A program made the position numbers and the translations under genes. Of a stretch of 10,751 nt of DNA, positions 5,275 to 10,751 are shown piece by piece. Where the stretch lies: NCBI GenBank assembly GCA_003153055.1, contig PMBV01000202.1:1-10751 (forward strand), given 5' to 3'. The notes beneath the pieces were generated by a model. That model ran no database searches, was not told the origin of the DNA, and saw nothing but the letters and a program-made list of their open reading frames with translations. The stretch is from Myxococcales bacterium. GTDB lineage: Bacteria; Myxococcota; Myxococcia; Myxococcales; Myxococcaceae. Position 1 is the first letter of the stretch; every line of letters starts with the position of its first letter.

Positions 5275-7719
5275 TCACTGCCCCCAGTAGAGGTACCAGA
5301 CTCCCCAGTACTGCCGGCCAGAGTCGAACATCATCTCGCCAGCAGCGGTCACGGTGTTCCTGCGGAGCGGCGCGGTGAAGCGGAGATGAACGTGACTCGA
5401 AGCCCCCGCTGGGGCCAGCCCAAAGTCCAGGGTGACGTCTTCGGCTGCCTTGTAGCCGCCAGCGGCGAAGTCCACCGGCTTGACCACGTGGAGCACCGCG
5501 TCGGGCGACGGTCTCGGCGGAGGGAAGGCGTCGAACTCGATGGCGTTGTTGTCACCGCCTGGGTACCAACCGTTGACCCAGATGGCCACCCGGGTCGCGG
5601 GCTTTCCCCCGAACAGGACTTCCTCGAGACCGGTGAAGGCGTTGGTCTCCGAGACGACCGTCTTCATCTTCGCGTAGCTGAAGATGGGGTGGAGCTCGGA
5701 TTTGAACGTGCTGTGGCCACAGTCGATGATCCAACGGCCCGTGGTGTGGATCAGGTCGCCAGTCTCGGGTGCCCCCAAGAAGCCATGGGCGGCCGAGGCG
5801 TAGGCCACTTCGTACTCGGTCTTGATCTCATCGGTGTTGCTTCTGCCGAAGAGGCTCGGGAGTGGAGCCGTATCGCCCTGTGGGCCGATAGGACGAATGA
5901 AGTACTCGTAGTCGGAAACACAGGTGATGGTCGACAGCGCCTCGAGAATGTTCGGAAAATAGGGGCAGTTTCCGTTGTGCGTCTCGTGCGTGAGTCCGTT
6001 GTCGATGTCCGTCATGTGGGCGCTTGCGATGGCGCCGAAGACCGGCGTCGCGACGTAGTCGCCACGAATGGCGACCCACTCGGGCGGAACACAGCAGGGG
6101 CTCGAATCGCAGAGCGGCCCCAAGTAGACGCACGTCCCTTCGAGGGTTGGGATGTACGTCGTGCCCCTGCAAAAAAGGTCTCCGGCGTTGGGGGTGTTCG
6201 GAGGCGGAAAGGGTGGTTCGGGGTTGATCGTGCACGGCCCCAAGTTGCCGCTGCAGGGGAAGCTCTCCCAGAGGGTCGCCGCGCTCTTGTTCCGGGCTTG
6301 GTCGAAGTCAGACGGCTTCAACGCAGACAGGAACCAGTCGCCTCCCTGGCGCTCCACCCACAGCACCGGTGGCACATTGCGGATCTCGAGCGTCGACGGC
6401 AGCTGATCGGTCTGGTCCGGCCGGAAGAACTGCTGAAACAACCACGTCTGACTCGCCCCGATCGAGTCGACGGGATCGGCGCGCGGGAGGCCATTGACCA
6501 ACTCACCCCCGCGCTTGGTGAGCGCGTCGACGAACACCAAGGGGACGTAGGCGGTGTGGGGCGGCGCGGTCCCCAGCAGGCTGCCGTAGATGCGCCCGCG
6601 CTCGAAGTCCTGAACGCGAGCACCGCCGATGACGTCGGTGTCGCGCTCCTCTCCGAGGGGACAGCCGAAGTACCCAACCTCGCTGTTGAACGGCCCTTTC
6701 AGGGCGCGCCACTTGCTGAAGATCTGCCCGCGAATGACCTGCGTGCCAGAGCCGCTCTGGCTGATGGCGCCCCGCTCGTACACGGCGATCTTGCAGCCCG
6801 AGATGAGACCGAAGCTGAACGCGCCGAAAGTGGCCGCGCCTCCCTCCGCCGTGAAGCGGTCGCGAATGGCAACCGGCAGATTGGTGAACGTGGCCGAGCC
6901 AGTGCCCTTCAGCGCCCCCGTGTTCTCCGCCTGCACGGTGACCGCGATCGGGCCAAGGGGGACACCGGTGAACCCGGGGAGGAGAAATTGGCGGGTCGTG
7001 CCGGTCCCGACGAGGGCGATGACCGAGGAGAACGGAGGGGCGGTCGATTCCGGTGGGCGCGCGAACACCATCGTCAGGTTGACAGGAGAGAGCAGCCCGT
7101 CGCCCGCTACGGTTCCGGCGATATCCATCGTTGAGACGTCGACCACCGAGCCGTTGACCGGCGAGGTGATTTGCACCACCGGCGGTGTGGTCGGGACCTG
7201 GGCCGGAGGCTCACCGTCGAACTCCAGGTCGTCAATCGCAAAGTAGATGCCGTTGTCGAGGGCCAGCTCGGCCCGCACGATGCTGGGGGTCGTGTCCGGG
7301 TCGATGACCTCGAACGAGGTAGTGAAGACATCGGCGGCGACCTGCCTCGGGCCGTCACGAGCCACCACCGCCCCATGGCTGTCGAAGGCGGTCAGCGTGC
7401 CGTTGAGAGCGACGGCGGAGCACTCGGCGAACAGCTTCACCCTGGCCTGGGCGCTCGTGAACGTCATGCTCAAGATGATCGGCTCGAAGACCTCGGACGA
7501 GGGGCTGCTCGTTCGCAGAACGTGCGTCCCCGAATGAGCCTTTGGATCGACGTCGAGGTAGAAGCCCGGGAACAGGACGCCTCGGGGGCCATATTGCGAC
7601 GTGACGCTTGTCTGAGGCGACAGGTCCTCGAAGTTGAGCACCGTCGGGCTGGCGTGGGCCAGCCCACCCCAAGCCATCAAGAGGAGGAGGCAGGGCGGCC
7701 GGAGGAGTCGGATGCGCAT
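5275..7719 (-). CDS. Large exported mosaic protein: jelly-roll-like region, Ig-like region, LGFP-like repeats, unknown Cys/His-rich C-terminal domain
   Basis: 814 residues. Signal peptide 1-23, ending AHA. Residues 24-165 look like an all-beta carbohydrate-binding or choice-of-anchor type domain (NFEDL at the start, FAIDDLEFDG at the end). About 172-282 resembles a bacterial Ig-like domain (VVQITSPVNGSVVD). About 284-440 contains degenerate LGFP-like repeats, a family linked to cell-wall binding (FSKWRALKGPF, GYFGCPLG, QDFERGRIYG). The rest, about 480-814, is rich in Cys (including SPCCVPP), carries H568-D571-D573-H578-H581 and the motif GRWIIDCGHSTFKSELHP at 661-678, and ends with aromatic residues. 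I do not recognise this domain. The ATG at 7719 was chosen over the in-frame GTG at 7728 because GAGGAG lies eight bases before it. Co-transcribed with the lipoprotein 15 bases upstream. GC content is locally lower (65 of 120 bases at 5881-6000, counted by hand). Export is well supported; function is unknown. Confidence 0.82.
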   Translation of the reverse strand: MRIRLLRPPCLLLLMAWGGLAHASPTVLNFEDLSPQTSVTSQYGPRGVLFPGFYLDVDPKAHSGTHVLRTSSPSSEVFEPIILSMTFTSAQARVKLFAECSAVALNGTLTAFDSHGAVVARDGPRQVAADVFTTSFEVIDPDTTPSIVRAELALDNGIYFAIDDLEFDGEPPAQVPTTPPVVQITSPVNGSVVDVSTMDIAGTVAGDGLLSPVNLTMVFARPPESTAPPFSSVIALVGTGTTRQFLLPGFTGVPLGPIAVTVQAENTGALKGTGSATFTNLPVAIRDRFTAEGGAATFGAFSFGLISGCKIAVYERGAISQSGSGTQVIRGQIFSKWRALKGPFNSEVGYFGCPLGEERDTDVIGGARVQDFERGRIYGSLLGTAPPHTAYVPLVFVDALTKRGGELVNGLPRADPVDSIGASQTWLFQQFFRPDQTDQLPSTLEIRNVPPVLWVERQGGDWFLSALKPSDFDQARNKSAATLWESFPCSGNLGPCTINPEPPFPPPNTPNAGDLFCRGTTYIPTLEGTCVYLGPLCDSSPCCVPPEWVAIRGDYVATPVFGAIASAHMTDIDNGLTHETHNGNCPYFPNILEALSTITCVSDYEYFIRPIGPQGDTAPLPSLFGRSNTDEIKTEYEVAYASAAHGFLGAPETGDLIHTTGRWIIDCGHSTFKSELHPIFSYAKMKTVVSETNAFTGLEEVLFGGKPATRVAIWVNGWYPGGDNNAIEFDAFPPPRPSPDAVLHVVKPVDFAAGGYKAAEDVTLDFGLAPAGASSHVHLRFTAPLRRNTVTAAGEMMFDSGRQYWGVWYLYWGQ

Positions 7720-7734
7720 GGTTCTCACTCCTCA

Positions 7735-8292
7735 TCATCGACGGTTGGCGACGAAGACCATCCTCACCTTGACGAGCCTCGCCGTTTGATTGGTGACTGA
7801 CATGGTGGCCAACCCGCCGGCCGTCGTCAGCGCCTTCAGGTAGGCCCCACCTCGGTCCTTCCCGAAGTGGTAGGGAATCCCCGTCGCCACAGTGGAGCCA
7901 TCGACCGCAAGGGTGACAAGCAAAGGACTCGTGGTTCCAACCCAGCGGGCTGACCCGGCGAGCCCTGAGGGCCCCGGGAGCTGCAGGGACACCGTGCGGA
8001 CGGCCCCCGGCGACAGCTCCTCCTCGACCGCGGGGGGGACCTGCGTCTCCTTGAATAGCTCGGTGAATTCCGGCTGCTCCAGGTCGTCCGCCGGCGGCTG
8101 GCGGAGGCCGGCACCGGCGTCGGCAACGAGCCACCCTCGCACGAAGTCGCCCATCACCGCGGGATCTTCGGTGACCGAACGCTGCCGCACCTCTTCCACC
8201 TGAGGAGCTGGCTGAGGTCGAATCGTCACGCACGCCAGAAGCCCGAAGGTCAAGGCGCCAGCGAGCGCACTGCTCTTGGTGCTCCATGGCAT
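7735..8292 (-). CDS. Small putative lipoprotein of unknown function
   Basis: 185 residues. The N-terminus (MPWSTKSSALAGALTFGLLAC) reads as a lipoprotein signal peptide with Cys 21 as the lipidated residue; the -2 residue is Leu, slightly atypical. A charged, Pro-rich segment (about 28-90) leads to a C-terminal beta-rich domain (about 93-185: TVSLQLPGPSG, then SPLLVTLAVDGSTV, then VKVRMVFVANRR). No enzyme motif or named domain is recognised. The frame extends to 8406, but the start at 8292 is preferred: it begins the signal peptide and has an AGGGGG run eight bases upstream. Stop and next start are 15 bases apart, and the next gene's ribosome site lies in that gap, so this is the first gene of an operon with the large exported protein. 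It could be its envelope anchor or chaperone; that is inference from order only. Confidence 0.72.
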   Translation of the reverse strand: MPWSTKSSALAGALTFGLLACVTIRPQPAPQVEEVRQRSVTEDPAVMGDFVRGWLVADAGAGLRQPPADDLEQPEFTELFKETQVPPAVEEELSPGAVRTVSLQLPGPSGLAGSARWVGTTSPLLVTLAVDGSTVATGIPYHFGKDRGGAYLKALTTAGGLATMSVTNQTARLVKVRMVFVANRR

Positions 8293-8379
8293 GGCCGTCA
8301 CCCCCTTTCGACGAACGAGTGCATCAAGACGCCAAAGACGAGCGATCGGAGAACCCAAGCATCGTTCGCTCCTACGAAA

Positions 8380-8398
8380 GATGCTCGACGCGAGCATC
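8380..8398. repeat. Perfect 8-bp inverted repeat in the divergent intergenic region
   Basis: GATGCTCG and CGAGCATC flank a 3-base centre (ACG). The 3-base loop makes it either a compact hairpin or an operator-like dyad. It lies 88 bases from the minus-strand start and 122 from the plus-strand start, so it could serve both genes. Confidence 0.55.
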
Positions 8399-8447
8399 GG
8401 TTCCAAGTCAGGGTTTCTTCCAGGCCAAGAGGGCGGGGGAACCGAGC

Positions 8448-8476
8448 TTGCTGATGGCCTGGGAGGTCCTTATCGG
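8448..8476 (+). promoter_or_regulatory. Weak candidate promoter for the beta-barrel gene
   Basis: TTGCTG (8448-8453) and TATCGG (8471-8476) are spaced by 17 bases, each matching the sigma-70 consensus at 3 of 6 positions. The implied start near 8483 would give a leader of about 38 bases that contains the GGAGAGGGAG ribosome site at 8506-8515. Confidence 0.25.
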
Positions 8477-8520
8477 TCCCTCGCGGCGTAGCGGCCGAGC
8501 TTTCTGGAGAGGGAGCTGCC

Positions 8521-9234
8521 ATGAATGCACGACCGATAGTGCTGCTTTGCTTCGCTGCCACTGCGTGGGGGGCTGGGTTGGACAGAGACGGGGTACTCGC
8601 CGAGGCGCCTGCCACGCCGGACCCCGGGACCGTGCGGGTCAGCGGGGGAGGGAATGCATCGTGGATCAGCGTCGCCAGTGGAGGCGTCAACGCGACACTG
8701 ATGTGGGCCATGTTCACCCATTTCGCCGCGGACATCGGGGCGTACTGGCAGGACAGTGAATTCGGGCCATCGGTGCGAGCCCGCTACCAGTTCCTGAGCC
8801 AGGCGGCGCAGGGCGTCGACATGACAGTGGGGCTCCGCTACAAGAGCCGCGGCTTCGATCCGCGCAATGGAGAACTTGAGGCATTGGTGGCGGCGGGGCA
8901 TCGGTTCGGGAGGGTCGACGCGATCGTCGATCTCGTGGGAGGGGCCGAGCTCGGGGGCCCTGGGCTCGACCTCGAGCTCAAAGCCCTCGCGGCGTACAGG
9001 CTCACCGACCAGGTGCGGCTCGGGCTCGACGTGCGCGCCCAGGCGGAGGTGCGGGACGAGGCGGGCTTCAAGCGACCGGACCTCGCGGCCGACGTGGCGA
9101 TCATCGGCGGCGCGGCGCTTTCGTGGTTCCCGATTCCGTCACTGCAGCTCCAGGGGCTGGTGGGAGCGACCAAGCCGAGGGGCGTGCTCAACGCCGGGCC
9201 AGCGGCTCATTTCCTGGTGGCGTTCGACTTCTGA
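8521..9234 (+). CDS. Predicted outer-membrane beta-barrel protein
   Basis: 237 residues. Signal peptide about 1-18 (ending AWGA). The mature part is a series of short amphipathic strands with alternating hydrophobic residues (ADIGAYWQ, VRARYQFL, MTVGLRYKSRG, VDLVGGAEL, LKALAAYRL, VRLGLDVRAQAEV, LQLQGLVGA), and the protein ends in FLVAFDF, a typical C-terminal beta-signal with a final Phe for the BAM complex. Counting strands suggests a small barrel of about eight to ten, with an N-terminal periplasmic stretch. There is a good ribosome site (GGGAG, five bases before the ATG). It is divergent from the lipoprotein and exported-protein operon, and its end faces the GH3 gene with only 15 bases between stops. 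No pore or enzyme function can be named. Confidence 0.75.
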   Translation: MNARPIVLLCFAATAWGAGLDRDGVLAEAPATPDPGTVRVSGGGNASWISVASGGVNATLMWAMFTHFAADIGAYWQDSEFGPSVRARYQFLSQAAQGVDMTVGLRYKSRGFDPRNGELEALVAAGHRFGRVDAIVDLVGGAELGGPGLDLELKALAAYRLTDQVRLGLDVRAQAEVRDEAGFKRPDLAADVAIIGGAALSWFPIPSLQLQGLVGATKPRGVLNAGPAAHFLVAFDF

Positions 9235-9243
9235 TCCGCGAGT

Positions 9244-9260
9244 GCGCCGCTACTGGGCGC
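9244..9260. terminator. Possible short hairpin at the convergent gene ends
   Basis: GCGCC (9244-9248) and GGCGC (9256-9260) pair around a 7-base loop and enclose the stop codon of the minus-strand GH3 gene. As at 3560-3574, a 5-bp GC stem sits at a convergent junction; without a T-tract it is only a weak terminator candidate. Confidence 0.2.
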
Positions 9261-10524
9261 GCCGAGCCAGCGTCGCGACTCTCCGAGAGGACCGATCGAG
9301 CTGATCCCGGAGCTTTTGTTGCTTCGCCGGGTCCTTCTCGTCGTCGATGGCCAGCTGGATGCCCTCGGCGACGAGGTCCTTCTTCCGCTGGTCCATCACC
9401 ATGAGCACATCGGCTCCCGCGAGGAAGGCCTTCTTGGCGTTTTGGCGCACCTCGTCTTTCGCCAGCTGGTCGAGCGCGGGATCCTTCAGTGTCTTGTTTG
9501 CCCGGTAGTCGCGAACCGCCTGGGAGTGAAGGGCGCCAGCGTCGAGATCGTCTGTGATGACCAGTCCGTTGGGGTTCGTCTTTCGATACTCGTCAACGAG
9601 TCGCTTCGAGAAGCACGCGGGGCCTCCCTCCTGCTGGGCTCCCGCCCCTTCCTCTCGGACATTGGGGTAAATGACCGAGCCGAGCATCACCCCGTCGAGG
9701 CCCTCCACCTTGGTGAACGGACTGGCCCGGGTGAACGTGGCCTGCTCGCTGGACGGGTCCTTGACGGGGATGTTGTCGCTGTTCCCCGCGACGTTGTAGC
9801 CGGGGTAGTGCTTGCCGAGAGTGACGAGGTCCTTGTTCGTGTTTCGCAGGCCCTTGACGAAGGCTCCCGCGCGCTCCTCGACCTCCTGAGTGGTCGACCC
9901 GAAGGAGCGATTCTGCATCTGGGTACCGGGTTCCGCCGCGTCGAGCACCGGCCCCAGAAGGCACGTCACGCCAGCCTTCTTGAGCTCCTCGCCGGTCTTT
10001 TCTCCCTCCTTCATGATCTGCTCGGTCGACATGCTCTTCATTTCCTTGGGCGAGGGGAAGTGCACGCCAGGAGCGACGTTCTTGAGCCGATTGACATTGC
10101 CGCCCTCTTGGTCGGCGCACACAAGCGCGGGGATCGGCCGACTCGACGCCCCCTTCTTGATGGCCTCGACGCTGTCTTGCGAGACGAGCTGGTGAGCGTT
10201 CTCCGCAATCCAGAACCCGGCACTCGACTTTGCAGTCTTCGCCGTCGAGTTGACGTCGACCGGCGCCGCGGTGAGCAACTCCGCCTTCTGTCGCGGAGAC
10301 AGTTTCGAGACCGGATCCCCGACTTTCTCCGAGCGCGCGCTGGGCGTGGCATCGACGAAGCGATCCGTGTGCCAATCGCGCAACACCTGACCCGCGGGCG
10401 CTCCGTCCCCCATGGCGACCTGAGTCTCTCCGGTGGTCTCAGTGCTCGCCAACCCTTCGACGTCTTGGTCTTCCGTCGCCTTCCCAGAAGAGGGCACTGC
10501 CGTACGAGGTATCTGAACGCCCAT
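9250..10524 (-). CDS. Glycoside hydrolase family 3 protein, NagZ-like, without signal peptide and with altered catalytic loop
   Basis: 424 residues. About 1-75 is a polar, probably disordered leader with no hydrophobic segment. About 76-424 is a single GH3 TIM barrel as in NagZ beta-N-acetylglucosaminidases: ADQEGG (Asp 138), GPVLDAA then NRSFG (Arg 206), GKHYPG (Lys 238, His 239), GVMLGSVIYP, VITDDLDAGAL (Asp 325 aligns with the nucleophile) and AGADVLMV near the end. No second GH3 domain follows. In NagZ the loop after KHFPG contains Asp-Ser-His, whose His is the acid/base; here the loop reads NVAGNSDN (244-251), so that His is missing. The protein may use Asp 250, act differently, or be a sugar-binding pseudoenzyme. 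NagZ normally recycles peptidoglycan in the cytoplasm, which fits the lack of a signal peptide. The start has GGGAGG five bases upstream. Confidence 0.85.
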   Translation of the reverse strand: MGVQIPRTAVPSSGKATEDQDVEGLASTETTGETQVAMGDGAPAGQVLRDWHTDRFVDATPSARSEKVGDPVSKLSPRQKAELLTAAPVDVNSTAKTAKSSAGFWIAENAHQLVSQDSVEAIKKGASSRPIPALVCADQEGGNVNRLKNVAPGVHFPSPKEMKSMSTEQIMKEGEKTGEELKKAGVTCLLGPVLDAAEPGTQMQNRSFGSTTQEVEERAGAFVKGLRNTNKDLVTLGKHYPGYNVAGNSDNIPVKDPSSEQATFTRASPFTKVEGLDGVMLGSVIYPNVREEGAGAQQEGGPACFSKRLVDEYRKTNPNGLVITDDLDAGALHSQAVRDYRANKTLKDPALDQLAKDEVRQNAKKAFLAGADVLMVMDQRKKDLVAEGIQLAIDDEKDPAKQQKLRDQLDRSSRRVATLARRAQ

Positions 10525-10617
10525 GTGAACCTCCCGAAGTGGCGCTCATGCGCCGTTCAGAGAGCTTGTCGGACACACCCCAACGGGCGAAACACGGCAA
10601 AAAGAAATGGCGCTTTA

Positions 10618-10627
10618 CATAGCTATG
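10618..10627. promoter_or_regulatory. Perfect 10-bp palindrome upstream of the GH3 gene
   Basis: CATAGCTATG is self-complementary and lies 94 bases before the GH3 start, in the part with the lowest GC content of this intergenic region. It may be a regulator site. Short palindromes occur by chance, so confidence is low. Confidence 0.25.
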
Positions 10628-10696
10628 GCTCGAGGATTGCTCCCACTGCCCTGGGGCTTCGGGCTCGGCGAGCGAGGCGGGTGGCACCGGCGAGCA

Positions 10697-10746
10697 CCAC
10701 GAGCCCCTCGGCCGGCCGGTCGAGGGGTGCAGGGCCGGGCTCGTGG
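10697..10746. repeat. Nested inverted repeats (two overlapping stem-loops)
   Basis: Outer arms CCACGAGCCC (10697-10706) and GGGCTCGTGG (10737-10746) are perfect 10-bp complements. Inside and overlapping the left arm, 10704-10727 is a 24-base near-palindrome: CCCCTCG and CGAGGGG enclose CCGGCCGG, with one G-T mismatch pair. The two structures share three bases and could be alternatives. No T-tract follows, so a simple intrinsic terminator is not evident. Confidence 0.55.
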
Positions 10747-10751
10747 CCCCC

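Larger units (their letters stand above)
8293..8520. other. Divergent intergenic region
   Basis: 228 bases between the lipoprotein gene (minus) and the beta-barrel gene (plus). It must hold both promoters. It contains an 8-bp perfect hairpin (8380-8398) and one weak promoter candidate toward the barrel gene. I found no convincing promoter toward the lipoprotein gene and no small gene. Confidence 0.6.
10525..10751. other. Gene-free right edge, upstream of the GH3 gene
   Basis: 227 bases. It must contain the GH3 promoter, but I see no clear -35/-10 pair on the minus strand. It holds a 10-bp palindrome (10618-10627), an A-rich patch near 10599-10607 and nested inverted repeats at 10697-10746. 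Open frames here are low-complexity and unsupported. Confidence 0.5.

Noticed and set aside
5386..7134. Long plus-strand open frame (582 codons) opposite the large exported protein
   Set aside because: Its product is Arg/Gly/Asp/Val-rich with no domain, while the minus strand has a signal peptide, ribosome site and recognisable domains.
7720..7728. GTG start three codons earlier for the exported protein
   Set aside because: GAGGAG would touch the GTG, while it is ideally spaced for the ATG at 7719.
8293..8406. 38-residue extension of the small lipoprotein
   Set aside because: It would bury the lipoprotein signal peptide and ignores the strong ribosome site before 8292.
10439..10687. Minus-strand frame overlapping the GH3 start
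   Set aside because: No recognisable motif, overlaps the well-supported GH3 gene and runs through the palindrome.
10682..10696. TGGCAC resembling a sigma-54 -24 element
   Set aside because: The -12 TTGC is missing at the required spacing (AGCA instead).
10624..10751. Plus-strand frame open to the edge
   Set aside because: Arg/Gly/Pro-rich, runs through the nested inverted repeats, and has no ribosome site that I can see.

Overview
The window is high-GC DNA with many proline-rich, PEGA-type and lipoprotein genes, and it opens with the end of a transmembrane Ser/Thr protein kinase. That combination points to a member of the Myxococcota (myxobacteria and relatives). This is an inference from style, since no marker gene is present. 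Genes are tightly packed: no gene-free stretch exceeds about 230 bases. I see no rRNA, tRNA, mobile element or CRISPR array.

Layout. (1) Bases 1-3534, plus strand: the C-terminal part of a kinase with a membrane anchor and a PEGA domain, then a TPR-PEGA membrane protein, then a large lipoprotein. They are separated by 8 and 1 bases, so this is one envelope-signalling operon. (2) Bases 3566-5206, minus strand: an LmrA/YxaF-type TetR repressor and an extended-SDR NAD(P)-dependent oxidoreductase, joined by an ATGA overlap. The promoter in front of them carries a perfect inverted repeat across its -35/-10 region and probably makes a leaderless mRNA. (3) Bases 5275-8292, minus strand: a small lipoprotein followed after 15 bases by an 814-residue exported mosaic protein (jelly-roll-like region, Ig-like region, LGFP-like repeats, and a Cys/His-rich C-terminal domain I do not recognise). 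(4) Bases 8521-9234, plus strand: a predicted outer-membrane beta-barrel, divergent from unit 3 across a 228-base region with a perfect hairpin. (5) Bases 9250-10524, minus strand: a single-domain GH3 (NagZ-like) protein without a signal peptide, in which the usual Asp-Ser-His catalytic loop is changed. The right edge (10525-10751) is gene-free as far as I can see and carries nested inverted repeats.

Units 1, 3 and 4 all act at the cell envelope. Unit 1 looks like a kinase with envelope partners. Units 3 and 4 could together form a small surface module: a lipoprotein, a large exported adhesin-like or enzyme-like protein, and a barrel. Unit 2 is a self-contained, autoregulated oxidoreductase operon. 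The best leads for something new are the exported protein with its uncharacterised C-terminal domain and the NagZ-like protein with the altered dyad.
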